Positions 45,287-52,947 of a DNA stretch of 64,000 bases are shown one piece after another. The notes beneath the pieces were generated by a model that saw only the letters and a program-made list of their open reading frames with translations, was not told where the DNA came from and did not search any database. The first letter of the stretch is position 1. Each line of letters starts with the position of its first letter. The position numbers were made by a program, and so were the translations under genes. The DNA is from Shewanella sp. GD04112. Lineage in GTDB: Bacteria; Pseudomonadota; Gammaproteobacteria; Enterobacterales; Shewanellaceae. The stretch lies in assembly GCF_029835735.1 (NCBI RefSeq), contig NZ_JAOEAL010000001.1, positions 496,001-560,000 of the forward strand. Direction: 5' to 3'.

Positions 45287-46243
45287 TTAGAGTGCGCCAA
45301 CTTCTTTGAAATAACGCTCAGCACCTGGGTGCAGTGGCGCAGGCAGGTTTTTGGTTGCCTTGTCTAATTGAATGGCTTTCGCCGCTGAGTGGGCGTTGCC
45401 GAGGCGGTCTAAATGCTCAAACATCAGTTTAGTCATCTGATAGGCTAAATCGTCAGACACACCGGCTTGAGTCACAAAGAGGTTTTGAATCGCAACCGTA
45501 GAGACATCAGCGGTTTGGCCTTCGTAGGTGGCTGCTGGGATCACACCATGTTGATAGGCTGGGTTATTGATTTTGCCGATCACATCTTCGGGGATTTCCA
45601 CAAAGTTGATTGGCATAGTCGCGGCTAAATCGCGGATAGCTGCCATACCTAAGCCCGAAGATTGTAAGGTCGCATCTAACTGACGGTTTTTAATCAGCTC
45701 GACCGATTCGGCATAGGGTAAAAATTCCACTTTGCCCATGTCTTCGTAGCTTAAACCCGCGGCTTTAAAAATGGCGCGGGCGTTGAGTTCAGTACCTGAC
45801 TTCGGTGCACCGACAGAAATACGTTTACCTTTCAAATCCGCTAAGGTTTTGATGCCAGATTCCTTATTGGCCACAATTTGAATGTAGTTAGGGTAAGCGG
45901 CTGCGAGTACGCGCACCTTATCTAATGGCTTTTTAAAGCCTGCATCGGCATCGCCTTGATAGGCAGCAGCCACAGAATCGCCTAAGGCTAAGGCCAATTC
46001 ACCACGGCCCGCTTGCAGCAAGTTGAGGTTTTCAACCGAGGCTTTAGTGGCCTGCACAGAGGTTTTGGCGCCTTCAATGCCTGAGCCATAGAGCTGCGAC
46101 AGTGCCACACCAATGGGGTAATACACGCCACTGGTGCCGCCAGTTAAGATATTGATAAAGGCAGGTGCGGCCGCCATTGAGGCTGCGCTGAGTGAGAGCG
46201 TTAATGCTGCGCCAACGGCGATAAAACGTTTGTTGATTTTCAT
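45287..46243 (-). CDS. TAXI-family TRAP substrate-binding protein
   Basis: 318-aa periplasmic solute receptor with a Sec signal peptide (cleaved near A25, ASMAAAPAF). TAXI hallmarks: TGGTSGVYYPIGVALSQLY near the N-terminus, LADLKGKRISVGAPKSGTEL, and the C-terminal LDKATKNLPAPLHPGAERY. It delivers substrate to the downstream fused permease. AAGGA precedes the ATG. First gene of the three-gene uptake operon. Confidence 0.95.
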   Translation of the reverse strand: MKINKRFIAVGAALTLSLSAASMAAAPAFINILTGGTSGVYYPIGVALSQLYGSGIEGAKTSVQATKASVENLNLLQAGRGELALALGDSVAAAYQGDADAGFKKPLDKVRVLAAAYPNYIQIVANKESGIKTLADLKGKRISVGAPKSGTELNARAIFKAAGLSYEDMGKVEFLPYAESVELIKNRQLDATLQSSGLGMAAIRDLAATMPINFVEIPEDVIGKINNPAYQHGVIPAATYEGQTADVSTVAIQNLFVTQAGVSDDLAYQMTKLMFEHLDRLGNAHSAAKAIQLDKATKNLPAPLHPGAERYFKEVGAL

Positions 46244-46526
46244 GCTGAAATATCCTTATTTTTTATTGTGTTATATAGGGTAAGGTAAATCGAACTGTTT
46301 GATTGCTACTTTAGTATCACTACTTATATACCCAAATCTGCTCAAAATACAGGCTTTGTCACGAGTTTATATGCAGTCTAAATCGTGATTTATTAGGCGA
46401 ATAACCAATATTCCAATAGGGCTAGCGAGCGTCGGGTGCTCTGATGGCTAAAATGGAATAAGCTGATAAATCGGTAACTTAGCTGCGATTGTGGTTCTGG
46501 GTGATCTAGGTAAATAAAACCTTAGC

Positions 46527-46560
46527 AAAAGACTCAAGCAATGTGCATGTTGCTTTAGTC
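46527..46560 (-). terminator. Second minus-strand terminator-like hairpin
   Basis: GACTCAAGCAA and TTGCTTTAGTC pair at ten of eleven positions around TGTGCATG. The minus strand continues into TTTTGC. No gene clearly needs it. Confidence 0.4.
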
Positions 46561-46669
46561 TAGGTGACATTTTCAGTTAAGGGCTTAGGCTAATTAAATC
46601 ATCACCTTATTGATAACTTAATCTGTGTTGTTTGCGGGATAAATAACCAAAAACCGAGAGTGAGCCAAT

Positions 46670-46697
46670 AAAAAGGGCTAACCGCAGTTAACCCTTA
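46670..46697 (-). terminator. Terminator of the 40-aa basic protein gene
   Basis: On the minus strand AAGGGTTAAC pairs with GTTAGCCCTT around TGCG and is followed by TTT, 40 bp past the small gene. Confidence 0.8.
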
Positions 46698-46736
46698 ATT
46701 GTCGATATTGGAGGCGCACCCTAAAGTGCCACAATA

Positions 46737-46859
46737 TTATTTAACGTTATCGAGGAGACCTTTAGACGCGTTTTTGGCGTGTTTTGCGGCACGTTTTTCC
46801 TTCATCGTCATTAACGGCTTTTTCTTGGCCTCTTTGCGATTTTTTTGCTCTTTACTCAT
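46737..46859 (-). CDS. 40-aa highly basic protein
   Basis: ATG at 46859 with GGAG six bases upstream opens a 40-codon frame beginning MSKEQKNRKEAKKKPLMTMK and ending ASKGLLDNVK. Fourteen residues are Lys or Arg, giving a strongly positive, probably helical, cytoplasmic protein. A dedicated intrinsic terminator follows. No family is recognised; nucleic-acid or ribosome association is a guess from charge alone. The SD plus terminator make this a credible gene although very short. Confidence 0.75.
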   Translation of the reverse strand: MSKEQKNRKEAKKKPLMTMKEKRAAKHAKNASKGLLDNVK

Positions 46860-47172
46860 AGTTAACTCCATGTACTTTCAGTGGTTGTTCATCAGGCTAA
46901 TCATGTAAGCCATTTGCGTAAAACCCGTTCCATGATGTCCTGATTAAAGCGAAACGATTAAACTCGAATTACACCATTTTTAAATCACAACTATTTAAAA
47001 CTATTGGTAAATTACTTGAATTTATTTGCCTCTCTGAGCGGTACTTGCAAAATAATCTTATCACCTAAATCCTAACTAAGATCCACTCACTACTTAGAAT
47101 AATTCACGCTAATGGTAGTGCCAATGTGTATATAAAATATGCGGTTTGGCGCACGGTTTTAGCCCAGCGCCA
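46860..47172. other. Intergenic region (313 bp) between the small basic gene and yjgR
   Basis: AT-rich. It must hold the promoter of the 40-aa gene and the 3' end of the yjgR transcript. No hairpin with a U-run or reading frame is convincing. Confidence 0.45.
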
Positions 47173-48666
47173 TTACCTGCGGGTCGACTTGCCGAGTATG
47201 CCGCCGAGTAGTCCGCGCAATATTTGTTTACCGAGTTGATTACCCACGGTTCGCGCCGCTTGTTTGGAGAGTGTCTCGGCCAATCCTTGGCGGCGTTTAT
47301 TGCCAAAGATCAGTTCACTAAACCAGCCTTGCTCCGCCTCTTGGGTGGCGGGCGTATTCGCGGTTTTGGTGCTAGCGGCGCCATTGGCCGCTTCGGCGTG
47401 CCGTTGATTGAGCCGCTCGTAGGCGGACTCTCGGTTGATTAAAGTGTCGTACTTGCCGCCAATGGGACTCTTGGCACGAATGGCGTTTAACTCCTCCGCA
47501 CTTGCGGGCCCCATGCGACAGCGGGGCGGTGCAATCAGGGCGCGTTCCACCATAGTAGGCACACCTTTCTCGGCGAGTGTCGAGACTAAAGCTTCGCCCA
47601 CGGCGAGTTGTGAAATCACCTCGCTGACCACCAATTTAGGGTTGGGCACAAAGGTCTCCGCCGCAGTTTTAACGGCTTTTTGATCCCTTGGGGTATACGC
47701 CCTGAGGGCATGCTGAATCCGATTACCGAGCTGACCTAAGATTTCATTGGGAATATCGTCAGGAAACTGCGAGCAAAAATACACTCCGACGCCCTTGGAG
47801 CGGATAAGCCGCATAATCTGCTCTATGCGTTTAAGCAAACTTGCTGGGCAGCCTTCAAACAATAAGTGTGCCTCATCGATAAAGAAGACTAACTTGGGTT
47901 TATCGAGATCGCCGACTTCGGGTAGGTTTTCAAACAGTTCTGATAGCAGCCAGAGTAAGAAACTGGAATAGAGGTTAGGGGTCAGGATTAACTTATTAGC
48001 GGCTAACAGATTGATAATGCCGCGCCCTTGTAAGTTAGTGCGCATCAAGTCTTCGAGTTGTAGCGCAGGTTCGCCGAAAAAGTCTTTGCCGCCATCGCGC
48101 TCTAAGCCGAGGACCGAGCGTTGAATGGCGGCGAGGGACTGGGCGCTGATCAGCCCATACTTGGCGGAGATATCTTTGCGCTCATCGGCGACTAAGTTCA
48201 GCATGGCGCGAAGATCGTCGAGATCCAGTAACAATAAACCTTGGTCGTCAGCCAGTTGAAACACTATGTCTAAAATACTGCTTTGGGTGTCATTGAGTTC
48301 GAGAATGCGCCCGAGCAGGGTCGGCCCCATCTCGCTCACGGTTGTGCGTAAGGGGTGCCCTTGCTCTCCTGCCAAATCCCAGAAAACCACAGGATTAGCC
48401 TCGGTTTGATATTCCTCAATCCCGATTTCGGCGGCTCGCTGGAAGAGTTTGTCGTTTGGTGTGCCCGCGACGCCAAGCCCAGAGATATCACCTTTAATGT
48501 CGGTGATAAATACCGGCACACCTTGGCGGGAGAAGCCTTCGGCGAGGGTCATCAGCGAAACGGTTTTCCCCGTCCCAGTAGCGCCTGCGATCAGTCCGTG
48601 GCGGTTGGCATATTTAAGATTTAAGTGAACCTGTTGCTCACCTTTACCTAAGAGTTGAGTATTCAA
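47173..48666 (-). CDS. yjgR: HerA-like DUF853 ATPase (YjgR)
   Basis: 497-aa P-loop ATPase of the HerA/FtsK-related YjgR (DUF853) family. Walker A GATGTGKTVS (K34), Walker B KLVFFIDEAHLLF, sensor region RSKGVGVYFCSQFPDDIP with a downstream GNRIQHALRAYTPRDQKAV, and a Gly/basic tail with GNQLGKQILRGLLGG. Cellular role unknown. The start codon is TTG (48666) with AAGGA six bases upstream, giving MNTQLLGKG; no ATG or GTG competes. Divergent from the small lipoprotein gene. Confidence 0.92.
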   Translation of the reverse strand: MNTQLLGKGEQQVHLNLKYANRHGLIAGATGTGKTVSLMTLAEGFSRQGVPVFITDIKGDISGLGVAGTPNDKLFQRAAEIGIEEYQTEANPVVFWDLAGEQGHPLRTTVSEMGPTLLGRILELNDTQSSILDIVFQLADDQGLLLLDLDDLRAMLNLVADERKDISAKYGLISAQSLAAIQRSVLGLERDGGKDFFGEPALQLEDLMRTNLQGRGIINLLAANKLILTPNLYSSFLLWLLSELFENLPEVGDLDKPKLVFFIDEAHLLFEGCPASLLKRIEQIMRLIRSKGVGVYFCSQFPDDIPNEILGQLGNRIQHALRAYTPRDQKAVKTAAETFVPNPKLVVSEVISQLAVGEALVSTLAEKGVPTMVERALIAPPRCRMGPASAEELNAIRAKSPIGGKYDTLINRESAYERLNQRHAEAANGAASTKTANTPATQEAEQGWFSELIFGNKRRQGLAETLSKQAARTVGNQLGKQILRGLLGGILGKSTRR

Positions 48667-48859
48667 GCGCAGTCCTTGTCTTAATTAGCCCCGTGATGAA
48701 CCAATGGGGCGTCGGTCATGGGTGGATAAAAAAACATCACTCAGTGTTTGCCTTTCGTGGATCTGTGTCAATATCGTTGAGCACATAATCGATACAGCTC
48801 AAGTAAAGCTTGCCAATGTTAGCTTGGTTAAGTGTAGCTATTTTGTTGAGGAGCCGAAG

Positions 48860-49093
48860 ATGAAAACCCCTTTGATTATGTTAGTCTTGTCCGCATCACT
48901 GTTGACCTCTGCCTGTGCCGAGTTAGCCTGTTCTGCCCGGACGGATGTCGACCCCTATGAACCCATGCTAGATAAACAGCGCTGCGTGGCCGAGGCGGAT
49001 AAACAGTTAGCAGCCCACGAGAAAGCCAAAAAGGCTGCAGAGGACCAACAGCTTAAAGAAGCTGTCGACAAAGCGATTCAACAACGTCAATAG
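48860..49093 (+). CDS. Small lipoprotein-like protein (77 aa)
   Basis: ATG 48860 with GAGGAG seven bases upstream; the frame extends to 48704 but the upstream part lacks an SD. The N-terminus is a signal sequence with a near-lipobox LTSAC, followed by a short Cys-containing segment (ACSARTDVDPYE) and a charged Ala/Lys/Gln helix at the C-terminus. Probably periplasmic or outer-membrane-attached. Function unknown. The next gene begins 12 bp downstream. Confidence 0.75.
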   Translation: MKTPLIMLVLSASLLTSACAELACSARTDVDPYEPMLDKQRCVAEADKQLAAHEKAKKAAEDQQLKEAVDKAIQQRQ

Positions 49094-49105
49094 AAAAGGA
49101 TTGGT

Positions 49106-49531
49106 ATGAAGGGAGCGGGAGGAACACAGGGCGGTATTGGCCAATTTTTTATTGGGCTTGCCATGATGTGTGCAGGATTTTATCTGCTATTCAATGCGAT
49201 ACAGGTAAGTTCCAGTTTTGGACTGGGCTATGGACTCTACCGTATGAATGCCTTTGGGCAGGGATTCTCGATCACCACAGGTATGGTGATGTTGCCGTTT
49301 ATCCTCGGGATAGTGATGGTGTTTTTTGATGCCAAGACTAAGCTCGGTTGGCTGCTTACCTTAGGCTCCTTAGTCGCCTTAATTGTCGGCGTAATAAGCT
49401 CGATTCAGTTTCACTTTAGGGCCATGTCGGCCTTCGATTTGATCGTGATTTTAGTGTTAGCCTTTGGTGGGCTAGGGCTGTTTTTGCGCTCGTTAAAAGC
49501 GGCGCCCACCGAGCAGAATGATCCCAAATAA
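49106..49531 (+). CDS. Four-helix inner-membrane protein
   Basis: 141 aa, about four hydrophobic helices, Gly-rich N-terminus (MKGAGGTQGGIGQFFIG) and a polar tail. No family recognised. It starts 12 bp after the small lipoprotein gene and sits 47 bp before ypfJ, so a short envelope-protein operon is likely. Confidence 0.75.
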   Translation: MKGAGGTQGGIGQFFIGLAMMCAGFYLLFNAIQVSSSFGLGYGLYRMNAFGQGFSITTGMVMLPFILGIVMVFFDAKTKLGWLLTLGSLVALIVGVISSIQFHFRAMSAFDLIVILVLAFGGLGLFLRSLKAAPTEQNDPK

Positions 49532-49578
49532 CGGCTACACTGAAATCTAGCTCCCATACCCATAGCCTAGGAAATCCA

Positions 49579-50460
49579 ATGCGTTGGCGTGACAGTGACC
49601 GCAGCTCCAATATCGAAGACAGACGTGACCAACAGATGGCGTCCGCGGGCGTGCCCAGCGCGCTCCTGCTGCGCTTGCTGCCTTTTTTACTTCGCACCAA
49701 AATCGGCCGAGTGATATTGCTGCTAGGCGGATTGTATTTTGCGTTTCAATATTTTACCGGCGGATTGTCCCTAGACCCGAGCCATCAAGCGGGGTTCAGC
49801 CAATCACAATCGGCCAGCAATACAGCCGCTCAAGATGAAAATGCCCAGTTTGTGGCGGCGATCCTCGGCACCACCGAAACCGTCTGGAATCAATTGTTGC
49901 AGGGGCGATATGTCGAGCCCAAACTGGTGCTCTATCGCAATATGACCTCAACGGGATGCGGTATGGGACAGGCGCAATCAGGGCCTTTCTATTGCCCCGC
50001 TGATAGCAAAGTTTATATCGACTTGAGTTTTCTCGAGGAGCTGAAAAAACTTGGGGCGCCGGGGGATTTCGCCTTCGCCTATGTGATTGCCCATGAGGTG
50101 GGTCACCATGTGCAGAACCTACTCGGGACCAGCACTAAAGTCCGTCAGGCGCAGCAAGCCGCTGGCAAGGCGCAGGCCAATCAACTGAGTGTTGCCCTCG
50201 AATTGCAAGCCGACTGTTATGCTGGCGTGTGGGGACATTATGTCGACAGGCAGCTCAATTTGCTCGAAGCCGGAGATGTTGAAGAAGGCATCGCTGCTGC
50301 GAGTGCCGTGGGGGACGATCGCTTGCAAAAAATGGCTGGCCGAGCCGTACAACCCGAAGCCTTTACCCATGGCAGTTCGGCTGACAGGGTAAAATGGTTT
50401 AAGACGGGTTTTGCCTCAGGCAAGCTTGCCAGCTGCAATACCTTTAACCACAACTCGTGA
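49579..50460 (+). CDS. ypfJ: Neutral zinc metallopeptidase (YpfJ family)
   Basis: 293 aa of the YpfJ/zinc_peptidase family. The N-terminal MRWRDSDRSSNIEDRR is the family signature, a single membrane helix lies at about 45-62, and the gluzincin motif HEVGHH starts at H172 (E173, H176). ELQADCYAG further on supplies the third ligand region. Membrane-anchored with a periplasmic catalytic domain is the expected topology. Substrate unknown. AGGAA five bases before the ATG. Confidence 0.93.
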   Translation: MRWRDSDRSSNIEDRRDQQMASAGVPSALLLRLLPFLLRTKIGRVILLLGGLYFAFQYFTGGLSLDPSHQAGFSQSQSASNTAAQDENAQFVAAILGTTETVWNQLLQGRYVEPKLVLYRNMTSTGCGMGQAQSGPFYCPADSKVYIDLSFLEELKKLGAPGDFAFAYVIAHEVGHHVQNLLGTSTKVRQAQQAAGKAQANQLSVALELQADCYAGVWGHYVDRQLNLLEAGDVEEGIAAASAVGDDRLQKMAGRAVQPEAFTHGSSADRVKWFKTGFASGKLASCNTFNHNS

Positions 50461-50488
50461 TAACACAGCCTTAGCGTGGGATTGAAAC

Positions 50489-50896
50489 ATGGCATTTGAA
50501 GATAGGTTTCGGCTCAGTAGCCATGGGGTGATCACTAACGATTCGGGCCAAGTGTTACTTCTTAAGGCTAATTACGGCAATTGTGCCTGGGGGTTACCCG
50601 GCGGCGCTTTAGAGCCCGGCGAAACGATTCACGAAGCCCTGCTGCGTGAATGCCAAGAGGAACTGGGGCTGGCGGTGAACGTCCACTACCTGAGCGGCGT
50701 GTATTATCACAGCGCCTATCAATCCCAAGCCTTTATCTTTCGTTGTGAGTTTGCATCTGCCGATGCGGTAATTCGCTTAAGTCATGAACACTCAGAGTTT
50801 GCCTTTCATGATATCGACACCCTTAGCGCGGTTCAGCAGCAAAGAGTTAAAGATTGTCTTAATTTCAACGGGATTGTTGTGAGTGCAAAGTTTTAA
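50489..50896 (+). CDS. Nudix hydrolase
   Basis: 135 aa with an intact Nudix box: GGALEPGETIHEAL then LRECQEELG (pattern Gx5Ex7REuxEExGu), preceded by WGLPGG. It hydrolyses some nucleoside diphosphate linked to X with Mg2+; no specificity motif is evident. It follows ypfJ by 28 bp on the same strand and may be co-transcribed. Confidence 0.92.
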   Translation: MAFEDRFRLSSHGVITNDSGQVLLLKANYGNCAWGLPGGALEPGETIHEALLRECQEELGLAVNVHYLSGVYYHSAYQSQAFIFRCEFASADAVIRLSHEHSEFAFHDIDTLSAVQQQRVKDCLNFNGIVVSAKF

Positions 50897-50934
50897 GGCT
50901 TTGCCAGTAAGCATGGGTGGTTGCTTTTAAAAGC

Positions 50935-51170
50935 AAAGTCAAAGTCGTGGGGCTTCACCCCACACCCGACCAAGAGGGGATCAACAGCAATTCCCTCTTG
51001 GATCTCCCTTGCCGCCCCTAACGGAGTTGAAAGCCCCTTGGGCATTAAGCGCCCTTATGCTATCGCGTCAGACGCTCGTCCCTGATTCGACTGACGCTAT
51101 CTCGGCATCCATGCCTCGCTCACGCAACGACCGCAAATGCCCTGCGGCAACGCCGAGGGGATGGTGTATT
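50935..51170. repeat. GC-rich hairpin-rich intergenic repeat-like stretch
   Basis: No coding frame. It contains several nested inverted repeats: GGGGCTTCACCCC, CCAAGAGGG/CCCTCTTGG (9 bp exact around 14 nt), GGGC/GCCC, and GCGTCA/TGACGC. Base composition is clearly richer in GC than the DNA that follows. I recall similar elements repeated in Shewanella intergenic regions; copy number cannot be tested in this window, where it occurs once. Confidence 0.45.
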
Positions 51171-51361
51171 ACTGTGATTGTTGAGTTGTCTGTTGACCAC
51201 TAAAAGCATCGAAGGTTTATGGATGTCCTGTTTCACCCTTTGTCTGTATATAAATACAGTATTTCAAGCGTTTACACTCTGTCATAGATATCAGAATATC
51301 TTTTGTTATCTATTTGTAATTTGGTATTTCTCGTGTAGAGTGGATAATAAGGTACAAGGTT

Positions 51362-51383
51362 TTTTGACAGAAACGTGTCTAAA
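51362..51383. promoter_or_regulatory. Inverted repeat overlapping the -35 box of the YafO operon
   Basis: TTTTGACA-N6-TGTCTAAA, two 8-bp half sites with one mismatch, embedding the perfect -35 TTGACA (51364-51369). The -10 box is poor (TTGTAT at 51388-51393). An operator in this place would suit an autoregulated toxin-antitoxin operon. Confidence 0.5.
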
Positions 51384-51433
51384 TCGCTTGTATTTTAGTC
51401 AGGGAAATGGATAATGTCGCGGCCTTAGAAGTT

Positions 51434-51463
51434 GGTCTGTTTACGCTACGTAACAGGCCTTTT
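51434..51463 (+). terminator. Leader terminator or attenuator of the YafO operon
   Basis: GGTCTGTTTACG pairs with CGTAACAGGCC (one bulged T, one G-U pair) around CTA and is followed by TTTT. It lies between the predicted promoter and the first gene, so read-through must occur for the operon to be expressed from that promoter. Confidence 0.55.
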
Positions 51464-51500
51464 GTGTCTAAGCTGCTATAATAAATACGGAGTAATTATT

Positions 51501-52049
51501 ATGAAGGGGGGATCTGCTATGCTAATCGCCACCATCATGTCAGCCTTTGCTTCAACTCCTACTGTTGAAGCTAGCATGCTTGCATCAAAGCAACACACCG
51601 TTTGTAATCGCCATTGTGAAGACGTGACTAGCGCAACTTCTGTGCTGAGTTCCATAGAAAGTCGCAGGGAAGAGCTTGCGTGTATCCTTAAAAGTTTCAG
51701 AGAACATCATTACAATCTTTGTAATGATATTGAAACCGTTGACCATAGTCAGTATGAACAACTAAAAAATCTTGAACTATTCTCACGTGGAATGAGTGAG
51801 TTTATGAAGGGAGTTTTAGTGAATGAAGCTGATTCTATCAAAGAAGAACATGGTGATGAAGTGTATGAATCATTCAGACATTTAGTTGCCATACATGGTC
51901 AGGTGCGTAAAAACATCAGTAATATTGTTGCCTTTTATAAAGATAAAATGGGTGAAGTAGAAACTATTAATAATTCTGCTTTTGAACCAACTGAACAGTT
52001 TATTACTGCCGCTTATCAAGTTAGCGAAAACTTGTACCCAACACATTAA
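51501..52049 (+). CDS. Unrecognised partner of the YafO-like toxin, possible antitoxin
   Basis: 183 aa from ATG 51501 (GGAG eight bases upstream); ATG 51519 (GGGGGA before it) gives 177 aa. The frame extends to 51432 but that runs through a terminator hairpin. The protein is acidic and probably all-helical, with clustered Cys/His near the N-terminus (VCNRHCEDV), a long amphipathic region (about 45-160) and a C-terminus ending NLYPTH. It bears no resemblance to YafN or other Phd-type antitoxins that I can see. It ends 21 bp before the YafO-like gene, the antitoxin-first order. An antitoxin role is inferred from position only. Low GC suggests transfer. Confidence 0.7.
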   Translation: MKGGSAMLIATIMSAFASTPTVEASMLASKQHTVCNRHCEDVTSATSVLSSIESRREELACILKSFREHHYNLCNDIETVDHSQYEQLKNLELFSRGMSEFMKGVLVNEADSIKEEHGDEVYESFRHLVAIHGQVRKNISNIVAFYKDKMGEVETINNSAFEPTEQFITAAYQVSENLYPTH

Positions 52050-52070
52050 CACCATTCATAGGGACGTGTA

Positions 52071-52478
52071 GTGGCTGCAACAGTAACATTTGAAGACAAT
52101 TTAGAAAGCCAGCTTGCAGCCAAGGGGTTCAAGCTGACTCAACTAAAGGAAGATCTAGAGCTTTACTTTAATTCAGAAAAGACTAAACGCGTTGCTTATC
52201 TTGGAAAAGATGCACCATACCGTGATCCTAGTCATGTTCAAGATTCTGAAATACACCATATTCATATATTTGTTAAGGGTATTTCTTGTCCAGACACTTG
52301 GAATGCAGCAAAGACAAGTAATTCTTATATTGTGTATACATTCGGTTATTTTGATGAAGATGCAATACGTGTAATAGATTTCCTTAGTGAAAAAGCACAT
52401 GAACGAAGTCGTGCAAATAATTATAGTCTGATTATCAAATATAAAGTCGTCGCTGATAACTTCAGAACAAAATTTTAA
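52071..52478 (+). CDS. yafO: YafO-family mRNA interferase toxin
   Basis: 135 aa from GTG 52071 (AGGGA six bases upstream). The C-terminal 90 residues follow E. coli YafO closely: GKDAPYRD (E. coli GRDALYDD), HHIHIF (AHIHL), YIVYTFGYFDED (HLVYCQGAFDE) and KAHERSRANN...FRTKF (EPHKLARDNN...FRMRF). YafO is a ribosome-dependent endoribonuclease normally neutralised by YafN. Here the gene is second in an operon with a non-YafN partner and is followed by a strong terminator. AT-rich relative to neighbours. Family call is firm; activity untested. Confidence 0.85.
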   Translation: MAATVTFEDNLESQLAAKGFKLTQLKEDLELYFNSEKTKRVAYLGKDAPYRDPSHVQDSEIHHIHIFVKGISCPDTWNAAKTSNSYIVYTFGYFDEDAIRVIDFLSEKAHERSRANNYSLIIKYKVVADNFRTKF

Positions 52479-52500
52479 ACCCGCACTTTGCGGGTTTTTG
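52477..52500 (+). terminator. Terminator of the YafO operon
   Basis: AAACCCGCA and TGCGGGTTT form a 9-bp stem around CTT with a T-rich tail. It starts within the stop codon of the toxin gene. Confidence 0.93.
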
Positions 52501-52632
52501 TTTATATAATCCTGCCAATTAAAAACTGTTCCATCATGAATATAAGCCGCTCAAGCTAACGAGCCATCCATCATTAAATTTACACGGTGAATGCTTGTAA
52601 AAAAGGGTTCAGATTACTGTTGGGGTTGGCAA

Positions 52633-52786
52633 GATTAAGCACTGTCATGAAAGTGACCGTTGACGGCATGGTCGCTCTTTCACATCCATGTGATCGCGAC
52701 ATTCGTAAATCCTTTTACATCAGATGCCGTCGTCGAGCCTATAGGGACATATTCACGGCGTGTCACTGGAATGAAAGTGCTTAATC
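52633..52786. mobile_element. MITE-like element, 154 bp with 25-bp terminal inverted repeats
   Basis: The ends (52633-52657 and 52762-52786) are inverted repeats matching at 21 of 25 positions, both beginning GATTAAGCACT and sharing TCAT and AGTGAC inward. The interior has no transposase. A 65-codon frame crosses it, as happens in repeated elements annotated as tiny hypothetical proteins. No target-site duplication is obvious. It sits just downstream of the YafO operon. Confidence 0.6.
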
Positions 52787-52892
52787 ATTATTGAAGGTAA
52801 TAAATTGAAATTAAATCAGCCCATATATGGCTCGATTTCAAGCAGTTCGATAGCTAATTGCGGTTTTCGCTAGACTTCATAGTTTTTAGAAT

Positions 52893-52929
52893 AAAAAAAT
52901 GCCGGACTACGGAAGAACATAGCCCGGCA
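52893..52929 (-). terminator. Terminator of the duplicated-domain lipoprotein gene
   Basis: On the minus strand TGCCGG-x-CTA pairs with TAG-x-CCGGCA and is followed by TTTTTTT, about 20 bp after the stop. Confidence 0.85.
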
Positions 52930-52947
52930 AAGGGAAGATAGCGTTAG

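Larger units (their letters stand above)
46244..46736. other. Intergenic region upstream of the TAXI operon (493 bp)
   Basis: Contains the TAXI promoter, a hairpin at 46531-46560 and the terminator of the small basic gene (46670-46697). No coding frame stands out. Confidence 0.55.
51171..51500. other. AT-rich promoter and leader region of the YafO operon
   Basis: About 330 bp without a credible gene. It holds a consensus -35 box within an inverted repeat (51362-51383) and a hairpin followed by TTTT (51434-51463), both just upstream of the two-gene operon. Confidence 0.6.

Noticed and set aside
46699..46908. 69-codon plus-strand frame
   Set aside because: It is the antisense of the better supported 40-aa basic gene, which has an SD and terminator.
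47224..47971. Plus-strand frames inside yjgR
   Set aside because: Shadows of a complete P-loop ATPase gene with a good SD and all motifs.
51178..51414. 78-codon frame upstream of the YafO operon
   Set aside because: No SD, Cys/Phe-rich random composition, and it crosses the predicted promoter.
52587..52784. 65-codon frame read as a small protein
   Set aside because: It lies almost wholly inside the MITE-like element, runs across its inverted repeats and has no ribosome binding site.
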